Positions 11,397 to 22,998 are shown, counted from the stretch's first letter. The stretch is DNA of 64,000 nucleotides from Zoroaster sp. YZ-2022 (GCA_029582265.1 CM055820.1:16264485-16328484); one strand, 5' to 3'. The notes: generated by a model not told the origin, from the letters alone. Program-made: numbers and translations.

Positions 11397-11670
11397 TATA
11401 CTACTCAAAACAATTTAGGGAACACCGGAATAATCTCAGTTAAAGCAATCATTTATTTCAGATAAACACAATGTTTCACAGAATTGATGAGAAACAACTG
11501 CACGATAAAACAGATGATAAAGGATGCATGTAGTGATTACACATTTCATGACGTGACTACTGAAAGAGAAAGAGAAAGGGGGTTGCAAATGAAAATCCCG
11601 GTTCATGGAACATTTCAAACCTATTTGATGTTAAAAATCCGGTGTTCCCTAAATTGTTTTGAGTAGTATA
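11397..11670. mobile_element. Tc1/mariner-like MITE with 33-bp inverted ends
   Basis: The ends are ACTACTCAAAACAATTTAGG... and its reverse complement, with TA at each border. The inverted repeat is near perfect for about 33 bases and the 200-base interior is not palindromic. The TA target fits Tc1/mariner; no transposase frame is present. Confidence 0.7.
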
Positions 11671-12182
11671 TAATTTCACTATTTTTTTAACTAAAATGTT
11701 AGCACCTCAGACAGATATGTCAAAGGATGCTTAAAAACATCATAAATTTTACACCAAAGTTTGATTATTTATTTATTTCTTTTGAGATGAAAAATTTTGG
11801 CTTCACGAGTCAATGTCAGGAAATGGTCTCATTCTTATACCGTGTAAATAAATACATTTTACTGACTTCCTGATTTTACTGACTTTGTTATTGCTAGTAT
11901 AGTTATCATCATGGAATGTTACAGTGTAGTCCATCACCCAGTATTGGCCATCTTAGATTTTTCACAAGGTCCACGGGGATCAAAATGAGGCTCGTGTCCA
12001 AAATAGATAGGTCCTTTTTTAAATAGATTTTATTTTCATTCGCAGTCAGGGACTAAGACATTAACGAGTTATGACACACTGAATTAAGCTGAAACTCTCA
12101 CAGGTTGGTTATTAGGCTTTTAAACACATCTCTTGAAGTTATAAAGTATGGATGCATTTACAGCCATAGCCTTAATACAATG
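11671..12182. other. Intronic sequence, nothing recognised
   Basis: AT-rich, no supported feature. Confidence 0.5.
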
Positions 12183-12553
12183 TCACTAACTAAGCTTAGG
12201 CGATATCGATTTTTTTTCATCCACAATATATCGGCAAACATATGGCGATTTTCGATAGTATCGTGATTATTTTTTTCATTCATGCATGATCACAATAAAT
12301 CACAATTTCGTTTGCAGAGCGTGTATGTACTTCTGAAGAAGTTCGCTTTTGTTTCTCACTTCCAAAAGCTGAAAAGACTGTCATAATATTATTTCCATGG
12401 AATTTCTGACTTGACTCACAATGGCGATTTTTTTAATCGCGATATATTTTTTTAATCGCGATTTGCCGATATCTCGATTACTTAAGAAGGTTCGTAATCG
12501 AATAAAAAAAGGTATTGCGATATTCGATATTATCGCCCAAGCTTATCACGAAC
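12183..12553. mobile_element. hAT-like MITE
   Basis: The element (12191-12545) begins TAAGCTTAGGCGATATCGA and ends TCGATATTATCGCCCAAGC-TTA, an inverted pair. The flanks TCACTAAC (12183-12190) and TCACGAAC (12546-12553) match at 7 of 8 bases, as expected for an old hAT target duplication. The interior is rich in ATCGCGAT-type words. Confidence 0.75.
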
Positions 12554-13104
12554 CCCATATCCAGTATCACAAAACAATACACTTTTGTACTGATATGAAT
12601 CACAATGTTGCTCATTTTTATGTGTCACAATGCCTCAGGATATGTTAGGAATCTGAAAATAAACCTTGGATGCTATCATGGGTCAAGGCATTTACAAACA
12701 AAATGATACCCTTAATTGTAAGTTGCAACTGACAGTACACGACATTAATATTCAGCCAAATTTCTTATACACTGTTTTAACAAAAATGGTTGTCCATTTT
12801 GACCAGAATCCTCCTTTTAAAACTCTTTATACAGTTTTATTTAACTTTTAAAAAGTGTTGAATTAACTTTGGTAAAGTTAGATTTAACTTTACTACTTGT
12901 TAAAAGACGGGGAAAACACTAGTGATAATTACCAGTTTGCAAAATGTTCAAATTATTGCTCATAAACACATGGAAAGGGTCAAGGTTCAAAACTTGGTTA
13001 TTTACAAACAAAATGGTACCCTTAGTTGTAAGTTGCAACTGACAGTACACGACATTGATATTCGGCTAAATTTTCATATACACTGTTTAAAAAAATGGTT
13101 GTCC

Positions 13105-13352
13105 ATTTACAGTAAGTTGTTTTGTCAATTGGCATCACGGAGACTTCTACAGCAGATTATTTGTTATACAGCAGAATTTTCCCTTGTGCATCAACAGCAG
13201 ATCTGCTGTAACTTTACAGAGAATAGGAAAGTAACCATTTAGAAACGGCACATTTCTGTATAATTCACAGGAAAATCTGAAAACAGCAGTTTCTGGTGTA
13301 AATTTTTGATTCTTTTCAACAGAAAAACTACTGTGAACTCACAATTTTTAAC
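13105..13352. mobile_element. CACTG-ended MITE family, diverged copy
   Basis: This stretch is similar to 60768-61039 and to the reverse complement of 19367-19644, sharing ACAGTAAGTTGTTTTRTC, repeated ACAGCAGA words and ACTGTGAA. The terminal CACTG is eroded here. See the better preserved copy at 19367. Confidence 0.6.
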
Positions 13353-13735
13353 AGCGTATGATACATCTCCTGTGTACGTGTACTTAAAGGGGCAAATAGG
13401 ACACTGATTACATGCATTGAAAACAGTCTTCTCTGATCCTGACGATATTGTCCATTTAATGTCAATTTTCGGGTCATAAATCAAAATGTAAAATCAAAGT
13501 GACAATAAATTTGAGGTGTTCTAAAATTGTATCCATTAATAAAAATGAATTAGATGAAGTACGGTATTTGGCTTTCTGATCTATCAGCGCTGATTTTTCC
13601 CCAAGGGTCACGTCAAACATTTTGACAGAAATTTGACACTTTCCTTAGAAACGTGAGGATGTAATGAGCAATAACACTTGTCGGTTCCAATAACACCAGA
13701 TGTGGAATGATGGATTTAGTTAGCATTGAAGGGAA

Positions 13736-13973
13736 TGTGCTGGGCGATTAGTAAAATTCGATTAATCACGAGTATTGACCGTATTTTTAACATTAAATTT
13801 TATTTTATGATAATTATTCTGAAAACATCGGATATTATTTCAGATTTGATGTTTAATAAATAAACAATGTCTGAAGAATCAGTCGTTACTCGTCAATGTG
13901 TTACTACTCGCGAGTACTTTTGAGGTAAATGCAGTGAGACGATTAATCGAGTAATCGCACTACTCGCCCAGCA
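13736..13973. mobile_element. Short hAT-like MITE
   Basis: The ends GTGCTGGGCGATTAG and CTACTCGCCCAGCAC are inverted copies of a common hAT-type terminus. No clear 8-base target duplication is visible. The interior is AT-rich with ATTAATCG words. Confidence 0.55.
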
Positions 13974-14419
13974 CTTTGTACAACGTTGGTAATTAGGTAT
14001 TTTACCAGATTATCAAGTAAAATCTAGCTTGGTGTAAAATTAGTACAAGTAATGAAATAGGCCCCTACATCGGAAGCGTTATACCAGGAATATTGGGAAA
14101 TATTTTTCCATGGCTTTTGACCAGAATCCTTCTTTTTATACAATTCTATTTAACTTTTAAAAAGTGTTGAATTAACTTTGGTATAGTTACATTTAACTTT
14201 ACTACTTGTTAAAAGACAGGGAAAACACTAGTGATAATTACCAGTTTGCAAAATGTTCAAATTATTGCTCATAAACACATGGAAAAGGTTCATTGCTGTA
14301 TCCAAAGATGAGTAATGTTGAGGCTATTGAAAAATTCAATTCTCGCACATGAAACGGGCATGATGTGTCACATATTGACATTAAACTGTCAACCAGTTGA
14401 ATGTACTACTATTATCATG

Positions 14420-14725
14420 TCATGCCACAATAATGTCTCCAATGTTAAAGATTGTGTCTTGGAATGTACGCCACTTCTGTGTCCTCGATCTCTGCAGAGA
14501 AAGCCGTAAGGGGTCAATCGGTTTAAGGCATGTGGAAACAAACTCGAGCAGCGGATCCGACCCCCGTGGCCCATGATGTTTTCTTCTAAGAATGAACAAG
14601 GCTCCACAGGTTCTTATCTTAGAGTGCCACGCGATGCCCGTTGGACCCTTCGGGCGAATTATCAGTCTGTTTTCCTGGTAGATGAGCTCACTTGGTAATG
14701 GTGTCTTGTTAGGACATGTGATCAT
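14420..14725 (-). other. Unidentified 101-codon open frame
   Basis: The region 14500-14680 is more GC-rich than its surroundings and reads on the minus strand as a plausible protein (for example RPKGPTGIAWHSKIRTCGA, then RRKHHGPRGSDPLLEF). I recognise no domain. It could be a mobile-element or processed-gene fragment, or chance. Confidence 0.2.
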
Positions 14726-16104
14726 AAAAACTAATAAATATGTGAGAGGGACGGGGGAAGGGGGCGTTGAACATCAACATCAAGGGAAAAAGGGCTAGGG
14801 CACGCAGGTTCTCTGGCTTTCAGGTTGATCTTTATTGGAGTAATGGCCTGAGTGTAAAGTCAGGGCAGGCAGTGAAAAAGAGTTGCTTAGTTACAGTTTT
14901 CTTTCATTTCTTTTTGTTTAGATGACTCAGCAATTGTGTTAAAACATAAGGCAGAAAAACCCCAAGCTAGGCAGTCCTAAGCATCGACCAAAGTAACGTG
15001 CAGCAAACCCACCCCATCACATAAATCCGCCTGCAATCTCTACCCAATTGCCAAGTTTACATCCATAAAAATTATGGTTATTTGTCTAAAAACATAAAGG
15101 GCCATAACTTAAATATCTTCAAATGAGGCCTACATTATATTAATCAGAAACTCATGTCTACAGCACATACTGCACATGGTCATACTAGTGCCAGCAGTAC
15201 AAACACACTTGTGCTCCTCTACTCTTAACACAACATTTTTGAATTCATACTAATTTTCTATCTCAAAAACTCACTTTTTTCATAGCCTCTAAAATTCCAC
15301 AAGTACCACTAAACAAGCCTATAATAATTTGCTGTCAAAGTGAAATAAGTCCCTTTGTCATGCTCTAAGTATATAATTTAGAAATAATAAGTTGAAAATT
15401 TGATAGAAATAATGGCAAACTTTACCTGTAAAGTCAGGGCAGGCAGTGACCTTAAGCCCGCTGTTACTAGGCAGATCCAAAGGAGCAGTAAACAATATGT
15501 AGTTCGTGTCAGCTTGATTATTTTTCTAATAATTAATTAAAACTTCCTTGCCAATTAAATCTTCAACAAAAATGTTCTATTATTTAATATTGAATAAAAT
15601 AAGTAATTAAACAAATGTTTGATTTCTCTACTTTAATAACCACAAAATTTATGAACTACATGTGGAATCACTTCTTTTAATATGCAAATGAATGGCTTAA
15701 TTAGTTTGACCCTGCTGCTGTTTCATGACAGTGGAAATATGCAAATAAATGGCTTAGTTTGACCTCGCTGCTGTTTCATGACAGTGGAAAGTACATACAT
15801 AAACTACATGTACACTGTATAAGCATGGAGGATAGGAAGGAACACAAGTGAAAAGACTTTAGCAAAGGGATACGATTAGAATATGCAAGTATAGGTAAGT
15901 GATTAAAGAATAAAGTAGTTTTATTATTTGAAGCACTACACACCCCTTACAAATAGAACCAGAGTTTTGGTCGAATGTTTACAAACGTTTCCATGGTTAT
16001 AGCTATACATATACACAACCATGCAGTTTCAGCTTTTTACTATTATGGTTATTATCACGACTGTGTTTTAACATGAAAATAGTAGCATTCAGACTGTTTG
16101 TGTA
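14726..16104. other. Intronic sequence with short direct repeats and octamer motifs
   Basis: No gene seen. TGTAAAGTCAGGGCAGGCAG plus TGA occurs at 14853-14875 and again at 15427-15449. A roughly 56-base unit is tandemly duplicated at about 15681-15790, each copy holding an ATGCAAAT octamer (15682-15689, 15739-15746) and GCTGCTGTTTCATGACAG. Confidence 0.6.
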
Positions 16105-16485
16105 ATGTGCCGTGTACCCGGATACCCGGATACCCGACCGAAATTGTCATTACCCGATTCCATTTTTCGGTTCCAATTACCCGTAGACGACTTTTGATAA
16201 TTTCGACTGAACATTTTAAGCCACACAAATGGAAGACTCCGATTTTTTGTTAACAAAATGTGTGTGGGGGAATGGGGATGCTTAATTTTTAATATAGAGG
16301 CGGGAAATTTTTACAGTAAGTCCACATTTATCATGACTCTAATAAAACAAGAGAATCTTGTGTTCATATTGGTTATTTTATACATTCGGGAGTATTTATG
16401 TGTTTTTACAAAATTGTTTTCGGGTACCCGGGTATCCGAAGATTTCGGGTATTCGGTTCCCGAAATAACCGAAAACGCACAGCCT
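16105..16485. mobile_element. GGGTATC-family MITE, copy 1
   Basis: The copy begins GTGCCGTGTACCCGGATACC and ends CCGAAATAACCGAAAACG-CACAGCCT, with repeated GGTACCCGGGTATCC words near both ends. It aligns with 34509-35062, where a 9-base flanking duplication defines the element, and with the interrupted copy at 43396-46487. Confidence 0.65.
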
Positions 16486-16642
16486 CATTATTCATTGCAG
16501 TGTGGAATTGTTGTCTTCGTGAAGACAGAAATTCATGTTGGAAGCTATTTCACTCATTTTCATTATTAACTTTACATTTTGATTTATTTAATAGGTGTGT
16601 GATGGACTGATTGCCAATGTATAGACAGAATTATTTCCCAAT

Positions 16643-16795
16643 ATGTGACTGGCTCTGGCAAGACCCATTTTTTTCTTCTGATTTCTACAAATCTGGTATC
16701 AAATGAAAGAGGAAAATCTAGAGAATCAAACTGTACCAAAATGTCACTTTTGAAAATTGGGTCCAAGTTTAGGGTTTTGCCAGAGCCAGTCACAT
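16643..16795. mobile_element. Small MITE with 20-bp inverted ends
   Basis: ATGTGACTGGCTCTGGCAA at the left end and TTGCCAGAGCCAGTCACAT at the right end are perfect reverse complements; the next bases are partly matched. Its mirror copy is near 63684-63839. Confidence 0.65.
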
Positions 16796-16954
16796 GTCCC
16801 CCACATGTATGGCAAAATTGTACCCAATGTTCACAACATCGAACCCTTAATTGCTGGACAATAATTTTTCATAGGAAAAAATGCTCTTCGTTTTTGAATT
16901 AGGAGCAGTCTGAGACACAATAATGTTTGGAATACCATTGGTGTGGATGAGACC

Positions 16955-17021
16955 GGTTGGTGTCGACTACCTGTTGGCATCGACTACCGGTTGGTATCGA
17001 GTACCGGTTGGTATCGACTAC
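16955..17021. repeat. 17-bp minisatellite, 4 units
   Basis: Units are variants of GGTTGGTATCGACTACC. The mirror copy at 63426-63526 has 6 units, with two more of the TGTTGGCATCGACTACC variant. Confidence 0.9.
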
Positions 17022-17157
17022 AGCCCCATGGTGATTCATACCAGCCACCAACGCGCTTTATGAGTGTAATCAAATATCGAATGTCAAATCGAAACCATTG
17101 GCATTATTATATGGAAACAGATTTATAAGGAAACAGATTTATAAGGAAACTTCTGTC

Positions 17158-17367
17158 AGTCACGCACTTAGCGTGTGCCCCGGCCATCCCAAACTACGAA
17201 GACTACATGGGGAAGTTTATGGGGATGAAGTTGATTTGAACACAGGTTCCACTGTGACTGGGAAAGCCAAGGTGATATTTTCGTCCGCTCACGTGGGGAC
17301 GTTTCCCGTTAATACCGAAAATGTTATTGGGGATTTTCCCATGAAAGGGAAAGTACAGAATTGCTGA
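17158..17367 (+). other. Unidentified open frame, not conserved between arms
   Basis: The frame reads RLHGEVYGDEVDLNTGS, then AKVIFSSAHVGTFPVN, and looks protein-like and less AT-rich than its surroundings. In the mirror arm a C is missing in ACGTTTCCCG, which breaks the frame. It may be a decayed mobile-element gene. I do not recognise a family. Confidence 0.2.
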
Positions 17368-17642
17368 CAGATTATCGAAATGTAAAGTTTGGTACACGTA
17401 GAAATCATACTGAATACAGAACACAAAGGAAAGCTAAAAATGTTGAAGACTTGAAGTACTGAAAACCTCTCTGTTTAAATTATAATCTTGTGTATTGCCT
17501 GATGTCTTGTTGGTTATTTAACTGAAATTTGGGAGGTTTTGTAAAGCATAAAAACAATAAAAACATCTAACAATTTTGTATGTTTTTTTTTGCATTGACC
17601 AAGTAAGGGTTTAGATGTTGTACCTTCCCTTTAAAGAAGTTC

Positions 17643-18411
<769 letters not shown>

Positions 18412-18860
18412 CTTCTTATCATCATTCACCAATAAGATATTACGGCTTGCGAAGCACGCGCCTTGTGCCGAGATGACAGGAACGTACCCATCCACGCTGC
18501 TAGATCGAGTACTTTTGCGTTGAATGCGGAAAATTGTTACTTTTGGTAGATTTATGCAGGTTAAATAAATTAGCAAAAAAGATGTGGAAAGTGAGGTATT
18601 ATATGCCTGCATGCAATATCAGGAAGTGGGTATGTAGTAGATTAGGGCACTGCGCTTTATTTTAGGTCATGTCAAGGTCACGACCTTCTCTAGGTCATTG
18701 TATAATGTATATCCTAGTGTTCAAAGGCGTTAAATTTATTTCAAATTTTATTGATTTAGGGCAATTTTAGAAGTGTTTTGTTTTGCTTGGATGCCCTTTT
18801 CAAAAGTTGGACGGGCCTAATTAGTGTAGCCCATCCGCAGCTGACCAGCCTTACCACTCA
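18412..18860. other. Intronic sequence, nothing recognised
   Basis: No supported feature. The mirror copy at about 61545-61990 is closely similar. Confidence 0.5.
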
Positions 18861-18864
18861 TCTC

Positions 18865-19185
18865 ATCTAGGCATCGCCGTCCATCCACTGTCAGACTCCT
18901 TCATGATGCTCTTTCCTTTTGCCGTCCTTGTCCAAGTCGCCCCAGCCAGCTTCACTATATCGTCCCTCCATCTTTTCTTCGGTCTACCTCTGGATCTTTT
19001 TTTCCTATTCTTGGTTGCCATTCTGTGGTTGTTATTGTCCATCTGTCGTCTGTCATCCTTGCTACGTGTCCTGTCCATTTCCACTTCATTGTGTCCAGTC
19101 TCTCAATGTAATCACTAGCATTTTTCTTTCCATTGCTCTCTGTGTAGTTGACCACGTTTGGCCTTACCTCATCCACCCTTAATCC
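18865..19185 (-). pseudogene. RTE-type LINE, C-terminal fragment
   Basis: On the minus strand the frame reads KWKWTGHVARMTDDRWT, then TTEWQPR, then RSRGRPKKRWRDDIVK and AGATW. This is the typical C-terminal tail of RTE-clade (BovB-like) reverse transcriptase proteins. A one-base shift lies in an A-run near 18990. The rest of the element is absent. The mirror copy is at 61214-61540. Confidence 0.8.
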
Positions 19186-19366
19186 CCATTTTTTCTAATG
19201 GGGATTTGTTGTATTCTCCTTGTTGATGCTACTTGAATCTTGAATCTTGTTGATGCTACTCGGTTAGGGGAAAAAACTTAATTAACATTTCACAAACCGG
19301 TCAAAGGAGGGCGGTGACTTCAACCCCAGCGGGCACTGGGATTTTTGGAATATTCGATTTCGGGTA

Positions 19367-19644
19367 CACTGTAAAAAAGAAATGTGTGAATTCACAGTAC
19401 TTTTTCTGTTGAAAACAATCAAAATTCTACAGCAGAAATTGCTGTTTTTAGATTTCCCTGTGAATGTACAGAAATGTGCCGTTTCTAAATGGTTACTTTC
19501 CTATTCTCTGTAAAGTTACAGCAGATCTGCTGTTGATGCACAAGAGGGAAAATTCTGCTGTATAACAAAGAATCTACTGTATAATAAAGAAGTCTCTGTA
19601 ATGTCAACTGATAAAACAACTTACTGTAAATGAACAAAACAGTG
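19367..19644. mobile_element. CACTG-ended MITE
   Basis: The element begins CACTGTAAAAAAG and ends CAAAACAGTG, the CACTG...CAGTG ends used by CACTA/EnSpm elements, although no matching target duplication is visible. The interior has repeated CAGCAGA/TCTGCTG words. Related copies are at 13105-13352 and 60768-61039. Confidence 0.5.
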
Positions 19645-20289
19645 CAATTACCAATAGTTTTACAAAGGCCCTGAATGCACAGGAAACCAAGTGTTGTCAA
19701 GGGGCTCCACCCTTTATATCACTAATTTTATATTACCAGTTTAAGGACCGCCTTTTATCTCATAGCAACTATTTTTCAGTAACAGGACATCAACACGTAC
19801 AGCCCCACCACTTACAGGTTGTGCCAAGTAAGAAAATAATGTTTATACCATTCACTCAGGCAAAATAACATTGTCGTTGTCAAGTTGAAAGTAGGTCAAC
19901 CACGCACAAAACCAGAGATCAGAGTGTATAGTCGGTTTCCGTAAACAAAATGATTTTTCTCGAAAACCTACATTACAGCCGTTGCTACATAATTACGGCA
20001 GAAAAACAGGAATGTATGAAAAGGAAATCGGGCTTTCGTTGTCAAGTGTAATTTTACAGAGAGGTCGAAATATGTTACACCAGTGGCGTATACATTTTTA
20101 CTCCCAAGGTCCTTATATTGGGCGAATTGCCAAAATATGAACACCAATGGTGTATAGTTTTTTGACCGTAACCCGTTATTAGAGTGTAGGTTGTTGGACG
20201 TGTACAGTACATGTACAATATTGTACATGTAAGGAATGGACATGTACATGTAAGAAATCACGTAGGCCAGTCATAAACGAGTTTGTCTA
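19645..20289. other. Intronic sequence; GTACATGTAC-rich patch
   Basis: No gene seen. Around 20200-20255 there are repeated TGTACATGTA words, which can fold on themselves. Confidence 0.5.
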
Positions 20290-20520
20290 GCGCCGAGTGG
20301 ACTAGACTAGACTTTGAGTCATCAGAATGTAGGTTCGAATCTCACTTGGAAGGGTCGTGGTACCTGTGTCATTGAGCAAGCTTCTCTCTACACAGTGGTA
20401 TAATGTGAATATGTGAGAGCAGAGATGGCGGTAGAATATGTGTTCTTCCCCAGAGATTAGCGATAAGGGATAATAATAAATCACATTAAGAGTGACATGG
20501 ATTTGACACTAATAAGACTC
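20290..20520 (+). repeat. Second tRNA-derived SINE family, copy
   Basis: The head GCGCCGAGTGGACTAG with B-box GGTTCGAATCTC is followed by a body containing CACAGTGGTATAATGTG, GTTCTTCCCCAGAGATT and TAATAATAAATCACATTAAG. Part of the body recurs at 21185-21350. The mirror is at 59895-60120. Confidence 0.7.
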
Positions 20521-20535
20521 CGAATTTACATGAAT

Positions 20536-21076
20536 TTGGCCGAGCGGTCTAGCGCACCGAACTCAAGTTCTGGTGTTGCCAGCAGCAGGGTGTGGGTTCG
20601 AGCCCCGGTCGTGACACTTGTGTCCTTGAGCAAGGTACTTAACCATAATTGCTTCGTCCTTCGGATGGGACGTAAAGCCGTAGGTCCCGTGTGTTGTATA
20701 ATGCACGTAAAGTGGATTGTCGTGCGGTCTAGCGCACTGAACTCAGATGTTAAGGTGTTGCCAGCAGCAGAGTGTGGGTTCGAGCAAATCTCAACCATGA
20801 CACCTGTGTGCAAGACATACCATAATTGCCTTTGTTTTTCACCCAGGGGTTGAAAAAATGGGTACCTGTAAAACAATGTAATCTGGTTTGCTACTATATC
20901 TCAAAAAATGGCAGCAATTGAGCTGTATACTCCCCAGGGAGCTGAGATGGTTTCAGGATATGATTGTCACAGCCTTATGAGCCTTATGAGCAGGGATAAT
21001 AATATAATGCGCCTTGAGCGCCACTTAGTTGGTGGATACGTGCGCTATATAAATCTATACATTATTATTATTATTA
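20536..21076 (+). repeat. Dimeric tRNA-Leu-derived SINE, present only in the left arm
   Basis: The order is a tRNA-Leu-like head (GGCCGAGCGGTCTAGCGC, anticodon arm ACTCAAGTT giving CAA, B-box GGTTCGAGCCC), a short linker (CGGATGGGACGTAAAGCC), a second, rougher tRNA-Leu-like head (20733 on), then the body (CTCCCCAGGGAGCTGAG) and GCGCTATATAAATC with a short ATT tail. The same dimer is at 42252-42777. The mirror position in the right arm (about 59870) is empty. Confidence 0.85.
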
Positions 21077-21184
21077 TGAATATAAATTAATTTATTACAT
21101 GAATAATGTATAATGTGAATATAATGTACAATGTATATTGTAAATAATTATGGGAATATGCAAGACACATTGAGTAATATATAT

Positions 21185-21350
21185 GCTTCTCTCCACAAAG
21201 TGGTATAATGTGAATATGCAAAGGCAGAAAATGATGGCAGAAAATGTGTTCTTCCCCAGAGATTTGGGATAAGGGATAATAAGAAATCACATTAAGAGTC
21301 GCATGAATTTGACACTAATAAGACAAATTTACATAATAATTATTATTATT
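21185..21350 (+). repeat. SINE body, second copy
   Basis: This stretch repeats the body seen at 20390-20520 (GTTCTTCCCCAGAGATTTGG, AATCACATTAAGAGTCGCAT) without the tRNA-like head. It ends about 20 bases before the Ig2 splice acceptor. Confidence 0.7.
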
Positions 21351-21370
21351 AATTTGTCTCTGTTTGACAG

Positions 21371-21643
21371 CTTTAATCCAACCAGAGCGTCTCACCGTGA
21401 CGGTCAGTCTGGGCGATCAAGTCAGTATCGTTATGTCAAAGACAGGACGCCGGCAATCGTCCGACACCGCTCGGTGGTCATTCAACGGGGTCGAAGACGC
21501 GTTGGACCCGGCCAGCCTGCTGTCCAACACCGATGAGGAGCTGTACGTAATTGGCAGCGTGCGGATGGAAGACGCTGGTATATACGAGGTTTACCCCTCG
21601 TCAAACCGGTCCCGTGGTGGCTTCATGCGTCTCATCGTCAGAG
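21371..21643 (+). CDS. Tie: Tie-like receptor, exon encoding Ig domain 2
   Basis: This 273-base exon (91 codons, phase 1 both ends) encodes the second Ig-like domain. It reads ALIQPERLTVTVSLGDQV and ends MEDAGIYEVYP...GGFMRLIVRG. It lacks the usual Ig cysteine pair, as vertebrate Tie Ig2 does in my recollection, and keeps the D-A-G-x-Y motif and the FTRLIVR-like end. The acceptor is TTTGACAG and the donor G|GTGTGC. The inverted copy at 58695-58967 differs at 13 of 273 bases. The downstream intron is 11.0 kb. Confidence 0.88.
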
Positions 21644-21961
21644 GTGTGCAACTTTTCATTCGCACTTCAAAATTCATATTGTTGTAAGGGAAACTGTTCA
21701 TATTCTGATATTCCCATTAGTCCGAAATTCGGATCAATGGGATGGAAGGCAGCTATTGGTTGGAAGTCAATAGGGCGAGTTACTTTGTCTGCTTATTTGT
21801 TTGTTTTATTTCCATCCATACATACTGGTAAGAACAGTTCATCTGCAACATAATAATAATCATACTTATCATCACAAACAATAGAAAATTTAATGCAGAA
21901 TTCAAGGCGGAAATTGCGAGCTATTTCCTTCAAAAGCCCATTAGTGCCATCGTCATTTTTT

Positions 21962-22400
21962 TTTCGAGAGCAGTTATTTTTAGTTTCGAGAGCAGTTATT
22001 TTTATTTTCGAAAGCAGTTATTTTTATTTTCGGGATCTTTACGAAACAAATTATGTACAACAACGATTACAGATAGCGGAATGGCCCCGTTTCACAAAGG
22101 CCATAGGACGCGCAGTCTATTTTTAGTAACTTTCGGTTTTACCGCTATTTATATTTTTCGAGAGCAGTTATTTTTATTTTCAAGAGCAGTTATTTATATT
22201 TTCGAGAGCAGTTATTTTTATTTTCGAGAGCAGTTATTTTTATTTTCGAGAGCAGTTATTTTTATTTTCGAGAGCAGTTATTTTATTTTCGAGAGCAGTT
22301 ATTTATATTTTCGAGAGCAGTTATTTTTATTTTCGAGAGCAGTTATTTTTATTTTCGAGAGCAGTTATTTTTACTTTCAAGAGCAGTTATTTTTATTTTC
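21962..22400. repeat. 22-bp tandem repeat array
   Basis: The unit is close to GAGAGCAGTTATTTTTATTT plus TC. There are three units at 21967-22035 and about eleven at 22157-22400. One unit is 21 bases. The two blocks are separated by a non-repeat segment (22036-22156). The mirror array is at 57900-58370. Confidence 0.9.
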
Positions 22401-22414
22401 AAGCAGCTTTATTT

Positions 22415-22609
22415 TTGTCTTTTTTGAAGCGGATGTTCGATTTCCGGAAGCCATCATCATCTATGGCTGCGGCGGCTTCGGACGCACGGAGTCTGCATTT
22501 GATCAGGCGTTACTTTAGTTTAGGACTTAATTATGACGAAATAATTGCTTTACTTGCTTCTAATCATAATATCTTTATCAGCAAGTGTAACCTAAACAGT
22601 AGCATATGA
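22415..22609 (+). CDS. 64-codon frame, possible HTH N-terminus of an integrase-like protein
   Basis: The frame begins MSFLKRMFDFRKPSSS and contains LIRRYFSLGLNYDEIIALLA and NIFISKC. The Y-F-x-L-G-x-x-x-x-E-I-x-x-x-L pattern resembles the N-terminal helix-turn-helix of a family of integrase-core proteins common in invertebrates and fish; this is from memory and unverified. The frame stops soon after, so it would be a fragment or a single exon. It is identical, base for base, to 57716-57910 in the other arm. The start ATG overlaps the end of the tandem array. Confidence 0.35.
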   Translation: MSFLKRMFDFRKPSSSMAAAASDARSLHLIRRYFSLGLNYDEIIALLASNHNIFISKCNLNSSI

Positions 22610-22722
22610 AGCGCTTTTCGGACCCCGTTGGTGGAGGGAAAATGTGCAAAATGAGTGTGGTGCAAAAATGTGCAAACTTGCGTTGAGTAGTGTTAGCGCG
22701 CTAGCGCGAGAGGGCGGGCTTT

Positions 22723-22750
22723 AAGTATGACGTCCGTGACGTCATACTTA
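22723..22750. promoter_or_regulatory. Palindrome with TGACGTCA (CRE-like) cores
   Basis: AAGTATGACGTC-CGTGACGTCATACTT is a near-perfect palindrome with two TGACGT half sites. It follows GCGCGCTAGCGCGAGAGGGC. A related stretch is at 26190-26246. It may be a repeat terminus and not a control element. Confidence 0.35.
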
Positions 22751-22998
22751 TTTCCCACGAAGTGGTGAAATGATGTTTCACGATTGTGTACTGGCATGGC
22801 GGAAACCGTTATTGTTGACGCCAGTCGGAGGCGCGAAGCGACGACATCTATCCTCGCAGTACAGAGAGATTAATTAATTAATTAATTAATTAAATATTTA
22901 AGGAAAGCTTCACGATAGTGTACTGGCGGAAACCGTTACGTCCGTCAGACTTGTAAAGGTCTGTCTGTTATTTTGCCACGAAGTGGTGAAATTTCCCT

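Larger units (their letters stand above)
12680..14283. repeat. Block of duplicated intronic repeats
   Basis: Two segments occur twice. One with CAAACAAAATGATACCC and GTAAGTTGCAACTGACAG is at about 12690-12800 and 13000-13110. The other, with AAAAGTGTTGAATTAACTTT and ACCAGTTTGCAAAATG, is at about 12849-12971 and 14158-14283. This suggests members of one AT-rich repeat family or segmental copying. No coding potential is seen. Confidence 0.65.

Noticed and set aside
22081..22518. 145-codon repeat protein (FREQLFLFSRAV units)
   Set aside because: It is a translation of the 22-bp tandem array; the 21-base unit and unit variation show no codon-level constraint.
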